17,131 nucleotides of DNA from Candidatus Ruthturnera sp. (GCA_018648985.1 JABGOT010000086.1:1-17131), one strand, 5' to 3'. Positions 1-7,636 are shown, numbered from the stretch's first letter. Numbers and translations: made by a program. The notes: generated from the sequence alone by a model not told the origin.

Positions 1-643
1 TAGGATCTTTAAGTGTTGATCTAAGACCAGCAAGCTGAGATACGTCTGAAGTTAGTGCATCACAACGACCCGCTTCAAAACCACCTTTGGTTTGTGCAGA
101 TGTATCGTAAGTAACCGCTTTAAAGCTCATTTTGTTTGAACGGAAGTAATCAGCTAAGTTAAGCTCAGTTGTTGTTCCTGCCTGAATACAAAATGAAGCA
201 CCATCTAACTCTTTCACATTGTTAATGCCTAATGATTTCTTAACCATAAAGCCTTGGCCATCATAGTAGTTAACACCAGCAAAGGTAAGACCTAATGAAG
301 TATCACGAGTGTGTGTCCAAGTCGTGTTACGCGAAAGCATGTCGATTTCACCAGATGACAATGCGATAAAGCGTTCTTTAGCTGTTAATGGTACAAACTT
401 AACCTTTTTAGCATCGCCTAAAGTAGCTGCAGCAACGGCGCGACAAACGTCGACATCGATACCAGACCAGTTACCACTTGAGTCAGGGCTAGAAAAACCT
501 GGTGTACCTGTTGATACGCCACAAGTTAAACTACCTTTAGATTGTACATCCTTTAAAGTATCGCTATGGAATATACCTGCTTGTGCACTAAAACTACCAA
601 TAGTTAATAGTGATACAGCCGAAATTTTTAATAATTGATTCAT
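1..643 (-). CDS. aapJ: Amino-acid ABC transporter periplasmic binding protein, AapJ type (C-terminus cut by window edge)
   Basis: I see 214 codons from the start to the left edge. Residues 1-22 form a signal peptide ending in AQA. The mature part reads as a type-3 solute-binding protein: a CGVSTGTPGFSSPD segment, then SGIDVDVCRAVAAA, then a TARERF-like segment (TAKERFIALSSGEIDML) and RNTTWTHTRD. This pattern is typical of general L-amino-acid-binding proteins that deliver substrate to AapQMP permeases. The family is about 340 residues long, so roughly the last third is missing only because the window ends. The start at 643 is supported by an AGGAG ribosome site (about 648-655). The partner permease and ATPase genes would be expected further left. 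Substrate specificity among amino acids cannot be read here. Confidence 0.88.
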   Translation of the reverse strand, partial: MNQLLKISAVSLLTIGSFSAQAGIFHSDTLKDVQSKGSLTCGVSTGTPGFSSPDSSGNWSGIDVDVCRAVAAATLGDAKKVKFVPLTAKERFIALSSGEIDMLSRNTTWTHTRDTSLGLTFAGVNYYDGQGFMVKKSLGINNVKELDGASFCIQAGTTTELNLADYFRSNKMSFKAVTYDTSAQTKGGFEAGRCDALTSDVSQLAGLRSTLKDP

Positions 644-723
644 AAACTTCTCCTCTCTCTTATATAGATAAATAATAAAAGCAACTCCCCCAATGGAATT
701 ACAAGAGTTAAGTTTAACGAATA

Positions 724-915
724 CTAGTGTTGCTTGTGAGTGTTTTTTTGAAAAAAAGATAAAAAACCCAAAATCAACGTCACAGAAACAATGATTGATA
801 AGGGTTTAAGGTGTATCAGAGGTGAGTAAGAGCTGTAAATAGAAGCCAAAGCTGAACTACCAGCTAATAATATAGATAAAGCCAATAACGACTTAATAAG
901 ACGTAAAACGTGCAT
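724..915 (-). CDS. Small hydrophobic membrane protein, 63 aa, unknown function
   Basis: I do not recognise this protein. It begins MHVLRLIKS, then has a hydrophobic stretch (about residues 9-25, ending SSALAS), a short polar linker, and a second hydrophobic helix (about 37-56) followed by a basic and polar tail (KNTHKQH). This suggests either two membrane helices or a cleaved signal plus one helix. A very strong ribosome site (complement of cctcccc, 923-929) sits about seven bases before the ATG, which is the main reason to call it real. It lies 80 bp before aapJ and 41 bp after the Sel1-repeat gene, all on one strand, so cotranscription is possible. Confidence 0.6.
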   Translation of the reverse strand: MHVLRLIKSLLALSILLAGSSALASIYSSYSPLIHLKPLSIIVSVTLILGFLSFFQKNTHKQH

Positions 916-956
916 TGATAAACCTCCCCCAAGGTGTGTTTGGTTATAAACTCTAG

Positions 957-1319
957 TTAGTGCAATGTAACTGTATCGCTACCTAGTATCTTAGCCACAA
1001 TCGAATGTGTTGAGCCGGCACTCTTAGCTGAAGCTCTAGCAAACCATTTGTTGGCTTCTTTTTTATTAGTCTCAACGCCTTCACCTAAGTAATAAGCAAA
1101 CCAAACCATGTATTGTGCTAATACATTGCCTTGATTTGCAGCACATTGATACCAATAAAAAGCATGTGATGTATTCTTTTGAACGTGATCACCTGTTTGA
1201 AAAATATCAGCTAAAGCGTACTGTGCATCAGCATCGCCTGTATAAGCCTTTTGTTGTAGATCGATAGCCTTAATATTTAACTTAGACTCTGCCAATAAAT
1301 GTTGGTTCATTTGACTCAT
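957..1319 (-). CDS. Sel1-repeat (TPR-like) protein, 120 aa
   Basis: The protein has two to three Sel1-like repeats. One runs from GDADAQYALADIFQTG to AFYWYQCAANQ, and the next from GNVLAQYMVWFAYYLGEG to KKEANKWFARAS, with the usual A.Y.La..y..G.gv..n...A..W...Aa spacing. Such alpha-solenoid repeats bind partner proteins; the partner is unknown. The frame stays open to an ATG at 1364, but I place the start at 1319. There an AGGGG site (1328-1332) sits eight bases upstream, and the best promoter (-10 at 1355-1360) would start transcription near 1348, inside the longer version. With this start there is no signal peptide, so it is probably cytoplasmic. Confidence 0.78.
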   Translation of the reverse strand: MSQMNQHLLAESKLNIKAIDLQQKAYTGDADAQYALADIFQTGDHVQKNTSHAFYWYQCAANQGNVLAQYMVWFAYYLGEGVETNKKEANKWFARASAKSAGSTHSIVAKILGSDTVTLH

Positions 1320-1354
1320 AACAATATCCCCTGTTTTGTTGTTGATTTGGGTGA

Positions 1355-1383
1355 AATATACCATTACTTTTTAAGTGTGTAAA
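1355..1383 (-). promoter_or_regulatory. Sigma-70 promoter of the Sel1-repeat gene
   Basis: On the minus strand, TTTACA (1378-1383) and TATATT (1355-1360) are separated by 17 bp. Transcription would start near 1348, leaving a leader of about 29 bases with an AGGGG ribosome site before the ATG at 1319. Confidence 0.55.
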
Positions 1384-1395
1384 GACCTTTTTTAT

Positions 1396-1536
1396 AAAAA
1401 AAATAACTACTAATTATTTATTGTTAAATCAATGACTTATATAGATATTATGGTACTTTTACAAGTACAGTTATTTTTTAACTAAAATGAATGCTTTACA
1501 CTAGTGGTAAAAAATAACTATAATAGGTAAAAAATA
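1396..1536. promoter_or_regulatory. Repeated TAAAAAATA-type boxes around the nadE promoter (candidate operators)
   Basis: GGTAAAAAATA occurs twice as a direct repeat, at 1506-1516 and 1526-1536, exactly 20 bp apart. TAAAAAATAACT at 1508-1519 recurs 12/12 in inverted orientation inside the dyad at 1469-1483. AAAAAATAACTA at 1509-1520 recurs at 1398-1409. One copy lies between -35 and -10 of the nadE promoter and one at the predicted transcription start. A separate dyad, GTACTT-N4-AAGTAC, is at 1453-1468. The AT-rich background makes chance copies possible, but the 20-bp phasing argues for an operator. Confidence 0.45.
1495..1524 (+). promoter_or_regulatory. Sigma-70 promoter of nadE
   Basis: TTTACA (1495-1500) and TATAAT (1519-1524) are separated by 18 bp. 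Transcription would start near 1531, about 28 bases before the ATG at 1559. The ribosome site is weak: AAGGA at 1538-1542 is too far away (16 bases), and AAAG at 1547-1550 is the better spaced option. Confidence 0.7.
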
Positions 1537-1558
1537 CAAGGAATTTAAAGTAATAAAT

Positions 1559-3433
1559 ATGGCAAATAAAACCAAAGACTATCTGGCTAAAGTGCGCAAA
1601 AAGACTGGCTTTTCAGACTATAAGATCTCGCAAGAATACGATATTAACCAATCTAATTTAAGCAAATATAAATCAGGAAAAGCAGCACTGTCTGAGATGC
1701 ATGCCTGGCTATTTGCTGATATTTTGGGCGTTAATCCTGCACAAGTGGTGGCCAACACCAAACTTGAACATGCAAAACTCACCAACAATAAATCGAAGGT
1801 CAAATTTTGGCAAGAGCAGATAGAAAAGCTTTCAAACGGCTCAGAGTCTATCAAAATCAATATTGCACAAATTAACCCTATTGTTGGCGATTTAAACAAT
1901 AACGCGCAAACAATCATTAATCTTGCACGCGAAGCATATGAATCTGGTGCGCATTTACTGGTTTTTCCAGAATTAGCACTCATCGGCTATCCACCAGAAG
2001 ACTTATTATTACGAGAAGGTTTTATTGATCAAGTGGAATCTAGCGTTGAACATATACGCGCCCAACTACCTCAAGATATTAGTATTTTGTTTGGCGCCCC
2101 TTCGCGCGTTAAGGGGTGCTTATACAACAGCGCTTACTTAATACAGCAAGGTCATGTGCGTACTTATCACAAGCAACTCCTGCCCAATTATGGCGTATTT
2201 GATGAAAAACGTTATTTTGAGCCAGGGACAGATTCATTTGTATTCGAATGTCAGCAAGTCAAAATTGGCGTGGTGATTTGCGAAGACGCTTGGGAGTCAG
2301 CGCCAGTAGCTGCTGTTGTTAATCAAGGTGCGCAAACTGTGATTAGCCTTAACGCCTCACCATTTCAACTAGGTAAGCACTCGCAAAGAATTAAAACCAT
2401 TGGGCAAAGAGCATCAGAAAACAAGATTAGCTTTGTTTATGTCAACGCTGTCGGCGGACAAGATGAATTGGTTTTTGATGGCGGGTCCTTTGTGATGGAT
2501 GCCAGTGGCAATGTCACACACCAACTACCCTTCTTTCAAAGTTTAACTCACGCCTTAGATCAGCCTATTTTGCAAGATAGTAACGAGCAGATTGAAAAAA
2601 CTATTTACGATGCCTTAGTGTTATCTACCAAAGATTACATTCAAAAAAATGGCGTGTTTAATGGTGCTGTTATTGGTTTGTCCGGCGGTATTGATTCAGC
2701 ACTCACGCTGGCCATTGCAGTTGATGCTCTGGGCGCTGAGCATGTGCAAGCGATTATGATGCCGTACGAATATACCTCTAGTATGAGTCTTGAAGACGCT
2801 AAAGCCCAAGCCAGTAGCATGAAGGTTGATTACCATGAGGTTAACATTCACTCGATGGTGGATAGCTTTAACGCACAACTTAGTCCTTTGTTTGCAGGCA
2901 CTGATGCTGACACTACCGAAGAAAACCTACAAGCCCGTATTCGCGGCACCCTACTGATGGCGGTTTCTAACAAATCTGGCAAGATTGTACTTACCACTGG
3001 TAATAAATCTGAAATGGCCGTTGGCTATGCCACCCTATATGGCGACATGTCTGGTGGCTTTGCACCGCTTAAAGATATCGCCAAAACTATGGTCTATCGC
3101 TTGGCTAATTATCGCAACTCTATTGAATACGTGATTCCCGGACGAGTGATTGATCGTGAACCTTCTGCAGAACTCGCACCCAATCAGGTGGATCAAGATT
3201 CTCTACCACCTTATGAAGAGCTAGATGCAATTTTGGAATTGTTTGTTGAGCAAAAACAATCGATTGACCATATAGTAAAACAAGGCTTTAATAAAGACAC
3301 CGTAAAACGCATTAGTAACATGGTGCTTAATAATGAATACAAACGTCGTCAATCAGCGCCAGGGCCTAAGGTTAGCAAAAATGCCTTTGGTAAAGAGCGT
3401 CGCTACCCAATGACGTCTAAGTTTCAGCCTTAG
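1559..3433 (+). CDS. nadE: Glutamine-dependent NAD+ synthetase with an added N-terminal helix-turn-helix domain
   Basis: The enzyme makes NAD+ from deamido-NAD+, ATP and glutamine, the last step of NAD synthesis. From about residue 98 it is a normal NadE. The nitrilase-type glutaminase shows the triad E138 (VFPELALIGYPPED), K205 (YHKQLLPN) and C241 (VVICEDAWE). The synthetase domain has the P-loop-like SGGIDS at 375-380, TTGNKSEMAVGYATLYGD, and the C-terminal PNQVDQDSLPPYEELD. Usual length is near 540; this one is 624. The extra residues 1-97 read as an XRE/Cro-like helix-turn-helix (KISQEYDI-N-QSNLSKYKSGK, about 22-41), then LADILGV-like and a charged helix ending WQEQIEKL, resembling small phage-type regulators. 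After GTG codons at 1745-1750 there is no in-frame ATG, GTG or TTG before the NadE fold begins, so the fusion looks obligatory. Its end overlaps pabB by 17 bp, tail to tail. Confidence 0.95.
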   Translation: MANKTKDYLAKVRKKTGFSDYKISQEYDINQSNLSKYKSGKAALSEMHAWLFADILGVNPAQVVANTKLEHAKLTNNKSKVKFWQEQIEKLSNGSESIKINIAQINPIVGDLNNNAQTIINLAREAYESGAHLLVFPELALIGYPPEDLLLREGFIDQVESSVEHIRAQLPQDISILFGAPSRVKGCLYNSAYLIQQGHVRTYHKQLLPNYGVFDEKRYFEPGTDSFVFECQQVKIGVVICEDAWESAPVAAVVNQGAQTVISLNASPFQLGKHSQRIKTIGQRASENKISFVYVNAVGGQDELVFDGGSFVMDASGNVTHQLPFFQSLTHALDQPILQDSNEQIEKTIYDALVLSTKDYIQKNGVFNGAVIGLSGGIDSALTLAIAVDALGAEHVQAIMMPYEYTSSMSLEDAKAQASSMKVDYHEVNIHSMVDSFNAQLSPLFAGTDADTTEENLQARIRGTLLMAVSNKSGKIVLTTGNKSEMAVGYATLYGDMSGGFAPLKDIAKTMVYRLANYRNSIEYVIPGRVIDREPSAELAPNQVDQDSLPPYEELDAILELFVEQKQSIDHIVKQGFNKDTVKRISNMVLNNEYKRRQSAPGPKVSKNAFGKERRYPMTSKFQP

Positions 3434-4727
3434 TCGATTGATTAAAGATTTTTAACAAACCTTCGGCTTTATGTTTGGTTTCTTCAAGCTCGCGCTCAGC
3501 CACTGAGTCAAACACAATGCCTGCACCTGCTCTAAAGGTTAAAGTATCGTCTTGCTGAGTGATGGTACGAATCAGAATATTAAAATCCATTTTTCCATTG
3601 CTACTAATATAACCCAGTGAGCCTGTGTAGGCTTGGCGTGGCATTTGCTCTAATTCAGCAATAATCTGCATACAGCGAATCTTAGGGCAACCGGTAATCG
3701 TACCGCCAGGAAACAAAGCTCGGATCAAAGCTTTAATGCCAATATCTGGTCTTAACTTGCCTTTAATATTAGAGACAATGTGATGCACATAAGGGTAGCT
3801 TTCCAAAGTCATAATCTCATTCACATGCACCGAGCCATACTCACACACCCTACCCAAATCATTACGCTCTAAATCTAGCAACATAATGTGCTCAGCTTGC
3901 TCTTTAGGGTGATTAATTAGCTGTGCCTTTAAGCGTTCATCCTCTTCACCAGTACCACGTGGATGCGTACCTGCAATTGGGCGGGTTTCCACCTGATTAC
4001 CATCCACACTAAACAAACGCTCAGGTGAAGAAGAAATAATACTAAAACCTTCGAATTGTGCCAAAGCTGAAAATGGCGCTGGGTTAGAGCGCTTTAAGGC
4101 TTGGTAAACTTGTGCTGACGAAACATCGGCATCAAGCTGATACTGCCATTGGCGCGATAAATTAACCTGGAACACATCACCTGCAACAATATAGTCGCGA
4201 CTACGTTCTACACCTAGGAGGTATTTACTCTCATCTTCCCAAGATAAAACACCCTTGATATCGGTATTTTCAACTTCATTTAAATGTTTAACGTCAGCCA
4301 ACACTTGATCAATACGAGCTTGATCGCCAAATTGATCTAATAAATAAGTTTGATCATCAGTATGATCAATTACAATCGCGGTTGGAATCTTGACGGCGAT
4401 TGCCACCGCTTGATCGCCTGAATGCAAATCATGCTTTAAAACAGGCTCAATCTGCCCAATTAACTCGTACGACAAATATACAAACCAGCCGCCAGTAAAA
4501 GGCAGGTCACTCTCAATAGTTGGTGTGTCAATACTTAATTCTAAAGTTGATAAAAAATCAAACTCATCCAAATCGTTTAAAACAATTTGCTCGCTCGGAT
4601 GTGCAAACAAAATCGAATAACGATTAGACTGATTGTGATTAACGCTTTCTAATAAAAAAGGATAGCGCTGAGTGTTAAGCTGACACAACGCATCTAGCGC
4701 AACACTAGGGATAGATAAAACTTTCAC
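3417..4727 (-). CDS. pabB: Aminodeoxychorismate synthase component I
   Basis: PabB converts chorismate, using ammonia from the PabA glutaminase, to aminodeoxychorismate for folate. The 436-residue protein has the chorismate-binding family signature: GGWFVYLSYELIG at about 79-91, GDVFQVNLSRQ at 183-193, SSSPERL at 232-238, LERNDLGRV at 286-294, FPGGTITGCPKIR at 339-351 and MDFNILIRT at 380-388. The MDFNILIRT block favours PabB over anthranilate synthase TrpE. However, the active-site block reads PIAGT (250-254) instead of the PIKGT of E. coli PabB, so a TrpE role is not fully excluded. No fused amidotransferase or lyase domain is present. The start is a GTG, three bases after the cpoB stop, with no clear ribosome site, which suggests translational coupling. 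Its stop lies inside the 3' end of nadE. Confidence 0.85.
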   Translation of the reverse strand: MKVLSIPSVALDALCQLNTQRYPFLLESVNHNQSNRYSILFAHPSEQIVLNDLDEFDFLSTLELSIDTPTIESDLPFTGGWFVYLSYELIGQIEPVLKHDLHSGDQAVAIAVKIPTAIVIDHTDDQTYLLDQFGDQARIDQVLADVKHLNEVENTDIKGVLSWEDESKYLLGVERSRDYIVAGDVFQVNLSRQWQYQLDADVSSAQVYQALKRSNPAPFSALAQFEGFSIISSSPERLFSVDGNQVETRPIAGTHPRGTGEEDERLKAQLINHPKEQAEHIMLLDLERNDLGRVCEYGSVHVNEIMTLESYPYVHHIVSNIKGKLRPDIGIKALIRALFPGGTITGCPKIRCMQIIAELEQMPRQAYTGSLGYISSNGKMDFNILIRTITQQDDTLTFRAGAGIVFDSVAERELEETKHKAEGLLKIFNQSTKAET

Positions 4728-4730
4728 TTT

Positions 4731-5468
4731 TTACTTGGTGTCAGTTGTTTCAGTTTCAGTTTTAGGCTTGGCATCTGTCGCCACCACCTCTTCTTCTACT
4801 TCCGCTTCTACTTCAGGTGTTTGGATCTCCTTTAACAAGGCCTTAACTTGAAAGATAGAATTATGGTTTGGAAACTTTTTAATCATCAGCTCTAGCAACT
4901 CAACGGCTTTTTTATCATCTTTAATTTCGTGATGAATAATAGCCAATTCATGCATTGAATTAGAAAATTTATGATGTAGTGGGTAGTCACTTTGAAAGCC
5001 AGCAAACACCTTTTTTGCATTATGACGATCGCCTTTAGCCGCATAGGCTTTACCCAGCCAATACGTAGCATCAGGCACATAATTGTTATTTGGATAAGAA
5101 TCTAGGTAGCTCAAAAATAAATCAATAGATTGACTGTATTGATCAGTTACTAGCAAGCTTCTTGCGTTGGTATAAATCTTCTTAGCCTTGCGGTCTTCTT
5201 CTCGAACGCGCGCCATGGTTTCTTTCACTACGTTAGAAGACTTCTTGTATTCCATTAGATGAAACAGTTCAGTAATTTTTTGTTTTGAAACCTTTTGTTG
5301 TTCTTGTAGCTGTTCGATATGACCAACCATTGTCCGATTGCTTCTCTTTATGTCTTTAAGCTTTTTAGAATTATGCTTTGCAATCTTTTCTACATTTAAG
5401 GCAAGCGTATTAAGTGGTGCTTGCATCGCAAACAACCCAATTAATACCGCCCAACCCAAATGCTTCAT
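4731..5468 (-). CDS. cpoB: Tol-Pal accessory periplasmic protein CpoB (YbgF), coiled coil plus TPR
   Basis: CpoB is a periplasmic protein that links outer-membrane constriction by Tol-Pal with peptidoglycan synthesis at division. Residues 1-23 form a signal peptide (APLNTLA). Next comes a lysine- and glutamine-rich coiled coil (about 26-75), then TPR repeats from about 95 to 213: YTNARSLLVTDQYSQSIDLF, then SYPNNNYVPDATYWLGKAYAAKGD and FPNHNSIFQVKALLKEI. The YPNN..VPDA.YWLG motif is characteristic of the family. The tail (216-245) is rich in glutamate and threonine with a VEAEVEEEVV run, an acidic addition that I do not associate with the E. coli protein. It lies 13 bp after pal and 3 bp before pabB in one operon. 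Confidence 0.88.
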   Translation of the reverse strand: MKHLGWAVLIGLFAMQAPLNTLALNVEKIAKHNSKKLKDIKRSNRTMVGHIEQLQEQQKVSKQKITELFHLMEYKKSSNVVKETMARVREEDRKAKKIYTNARSLLVTDQYSQSIDLFLSYLDSYPNNNYVPDATYWLGKAYAAKGDRHNAKKVFAGFQSDYPLHHKFSNSMHELAIIHHEIKDDKKAVELLELMIKKFPNHNSIFQVKALLKEIQTPEVEAEVEEEVVATDAKPKTETETTDTK

Positions 5469-5481
5469 ATTGCCTTAACCC

Positions 5482-6054
5482 TTATTGGTAAATAAATTCA
5501 ACACGTCGATTCTTTTCCCAGCCACTTTCATCATGCGCTTTTGCAATTGGGCTTTCTTCACCAAAACTAATCACTTCAATTCTACCATCTAGGCCTTCGT
5601 ACAGACCTAATACTTCTTTTACACTTAGTGCTCGGTTTTCACCCAAAGCAAGGTTATACTCACGTGTTCCACGCTCGTCTGCATGCCCTTCTAAGCGTAA
5701 TTTAACGCTCGGATTATCTCTCATAAAGTTTGCATGTTTGATGATTTCTTGTGTGGCTTTGTCGCCGATATCAGCACCATCGTATGAGAAATACAAAACA
5801 AAATTAGTGTCACTGGCTTTTAGCTCAGCAACTGCTTGAGCTTTAGCACCGGCTTGCGTTGTATTACTAGCTTTGTTAAAAGGATTGGTTAAGTCGCTCC
5901 AATTAAAACTAGACTCATCACGCACAATCGCATCAACTGCCTTGCCTTCACTACCTCCTTCTTCAATCAACACCGTGTTCGATCCCAAGATACCATCAGC
6001 ACCTGTACAAGCACTTAATATGGCCACAAGGGGTAATAATATAATTTTTTTCAT
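5482..6054 (-). CDS. pal: Peptidoglycan-associated lipoprotein Pal
   Basis: Pal is an outer-membrane lipoprotein that holds the outer membrane to peptidoglycan and binds TolB. Residues 1-15 form a lipoprotein signal with the lipobox LSAC, so C16 would be acylated. A variable linker runs to about residue 80. An OmpA-like peptidoglycan-binding domain covers about 84-190, with FVLYFSYDGADI, LEGHADERGTREYNLALGENRA (broken here by family numbering near 121-142; D126 and R141 are the expected ligand contacts) and NRRVEF at the C-terminus. The 190-residue length is typical. A GGAG ribosome site precedes the ATG. It follows tolB by 27 bp and precedes cpoB by 13 bp. Confidence 0.93.
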   Translation of the reverse strand: MKKIILLPLVAILSACTGADGILGSNTVLIEEGGSEGKAVDAIVRDESSFNWSDLTNPFNKASNTTQAGAKAQAVAELKASDTNFVLYFSYDGADIGDKATQEIIKHANFMRDNPSVKLRLEGHADERGTREYNLALGENRALSVKEVLGLYEGLDGRIEVISFGEESPIAKAHDESGWEKNRRVEFIYQ

Positions 6055-6081
6055 TTTTTTCTCCTGCTCTATTTTTTTATT

Positions 6082-7377
6082 TTATTTCTCTAAATAAGTT
6101 GACCAATTCGGCTCTCTTACCTCGCCTGTTTGCGAAGAAAGCTCGTAAGATCGGTTGCCTTCAACCGACACCACGGATAGTAAATTTTTGTTATTACGAT
6201 TGGTGGCAAAAATAATCATATCACCATTCGGGGAAAAGTAAGGTGACTCATCTAGCTCATTGTCAGTCATCATGCTTAAATCTTTGGTTTTGATATCAAG
6301 CATGGCAATACGATAGTCATTGTCAACTCGGTGCACCATTGCTAAGCTTTTGCCATCTGGTGAAAACACGGCTTTGGCATTGTATCTACCTTCAAAGGTG
6401 GCTCGGTTAATCTTGCCAGTGCTTAGGTTTTTGATATAGATTTGCACCTGCCCTGATCGGTTAGAGGTAAAGGCAAGCTGCGTGCCATCAGGCGAATAAC
6501 TGGCTTCGGTATCAATACTAGGGTTGTGCGTTAGTTGGGTTAATTTTTTGTCAGCTAATGTATAAGAGTAGATATCTTTATTACCATTTTTAGACAAAGT
6601 TAGCACCAGGCTTTTACCATCTGGGTGCCAGCTCGGTGCTGAGGCAATGCCATCAAAACGAGGTAATTTTTCAATTTTACGGCGAGTGTACGGATGCCAC
6701 ACAAATACTTCAGATCGGTCATTTTCAAAAGAAACATAGGCGATTTTCTTGTGCTCATACGAACGATCAGGCGACCAAACTGGGGAAAGAATAGGTGTTT
6801 TAAGTTTGATTCGACTCTTCACATTCATGGCATCAGAATCAGAAATATTGAGTCGGTATTCTTTGTCACCTTTGGCATCAGTGGTGACTGTAACGTAAGT
6901 TAGCAACGTATTGAACGAACCACTCTCGCCTAGAAGTGCTTCGTAAATATGGTCACTCAATTGGTGTGCTACTTTTCTAAAGCCACTCACGTGCACCCGC
7001 GTGGTTTTGGTGAATAATTGCTTGTTACTATAGACATCAAACAAACTCACTGACAGCTTGTAAATTTTATCACTTTGCTGCTCAATACTGCCGGTTACCA
7101 CAGCCTCAATAGCCTGATGTTTCCAGTGTTGTGCATTAACATCTTGGCTAATGATGATGTCTGGAATCACTACATTAAAACGCCCTGAGCGCTCTAAATT
7201 GGCCTGAATGATTTTAGAGATATCTTTATCTTGTGCACCTTTGCCGGTTAATTCAAAATGACTAACAATAATAGGAAAGGCGTCCTCGTCTTTCTTAACA
7301 ACCGTAACTTCAAGCACTGCCTGGGCAGCGCCAAAACTTAAGGCAATAAATACAATAAACGGCTTAATTAGTTTCAT
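6082..7377 (-). CDS. tolB: Tol-Pal translocation protein TolB
   Basis: TolB is the periplasmic propeller protein that shuttles between Pal and TolA. Residues 1-20 form a signal peptide ending in AQA. An N-terminal domain (about 22-160) includes LERSGRFNVV and VVTGSIEQ. Five to six WD40-like propeller repeats follow, each with a W/F/Y-S/H-P-D-G core: WSPDRSYEHKKIAYVS, WHPDGKSLVLTLSKNGNKDI, YSPDGTQLAFTSNRSG, FSPDGKSLAMVHR and FSPNGDMIIFATNR. Length 431 is close to the 430 of E. coli. Its ATG overlaps the iscX stop (ATGA, 7374-7377), so the two are almost surely translated in concert. TolQ, TolR and TolA, which usually precede TolB, are not in the window. Confidence 0.95.
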   Translation of the reverse strand: MKLIKPFIVFIALSFGAAQAVLEVTVVKKDEDAFPIIVSHFELTGKGAQDKDISKIIQANLERSGRFNVVIPDIIISQDVNAQHWKHQAIEAVVTGSIEQQSDKIYKLSVSLFDVYSNKQLFTKTTRVHVSGFRKVAHQLSDHIYEALLGESGSFNTLLTYVTVTTDAKGDKEYRLNISDSDAMNVKSRIKLKTPILSPVWSPDRSYEHKKIAYVSFENDRSEVFVWHPYTRRKIEKLPRFDGIASAPSWHPDGKSLVLTLSKNGNKDIYSYTLADKKLTQLTHNPSIDTEASYSPDGTQLAFTSNRSGQVQIYIKNLSTGKINRATFEGRYNAKAVFSPDGKSLAMVHRVDNDYRIAMLDIKTKDLSMMTDNELDESPYFSPNGDMIIFATNRNNKNLLSVVSVEGNRSYELSSQTGEVREPNWSTYLEK

Positions 7378-7568
7378 TCTCTTTCTTCAAGCCAGTTCAT
7401 TTGAATTGCCTCAAGGATCTTTTCGCCTGATTTGTCAGCTTCGTCGTCAAACTCCTCTAGTGCGATTACCATTTTCCTTAGATCGACAAAATTAATAAAA
7501 GTCGGGTCAAAGTCAGGGTGTGCTTCGTCTAGCGCAATAGCAATATCAAGAGAATCAGTCCATTTCAT
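7374..7568 (-). CDS. iscX: Fe-S assembly protein IscX (YfhJ)
   Basis: IscX is a small acidic protein that binds IscS and iron and modulates Fe-S cluster assembly. The 64 residues match the family along the whole length: MKWTDSLDIAIALDEAHPD at the start, a conserved FVDLRKMV, the acidic EEFDDEADKSGEKILEAI block, and a terminal WLEERE. An AAGGT ribosome site (7575-7579) lies six bases before the ATG. IscX normally ends the isc operon after fdx. Here no isc gene is present, and it instead leads the tolB-pal-cpoB-pabB run, overlapping tolB by four bases. Confidence 0.93.
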   Translation of the reverse strand: MKWTDSLDIAIALDEAHPDFDPTFINFVDLRKMVIALEEFDDEADKSGEKILEAIQMNWLEERE

Positions 7569-7588
7569 GTTAATACCTTAGAAAAGTA

Positions 7589-7619
7589 AGTATAAAAAGA
7601 TAGGTTTAATTTTAATCAA
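7589..7619 (-). promoter_or_regulatory. Possible promoter of the iscX-tolB-pal-cpoB-pabB operon
   Basis: On the minus strand, TTGATT (7614-7619) and TATACT (7589-7594) are separated by 19 bp, a little longer than ideal. It is the best match within 100 bp of iscX. Transcription would start about 14 bases before the ATG, just upstream of its ribosome site. Confidence 0.33.
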
Positions 7620-7636
7620 AAAATGAGCTTACTGAG

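Noticed and set aside
309..638. Open frame on the plus strand, 109 codons
   Set aside because: It lies opposite the aapJ coding strand, whose translation gives a clear signal peptide and binding-protein motifs; this frame shows no known pattern.
1559..1850. A separate regulator gene that merely abuts nadE
   Set aside because: There is no stop codon between the parts and no in-frame start for a stand-alone NadE, so a single fused protein is the simpler reading.
1618..1983. Open frame on the minus strand across the HTH-NadE junction
   Set aside because: It is a shadow of nadE; its product is cysteine- and serine-rich without any family look, and it has no ribosome site.
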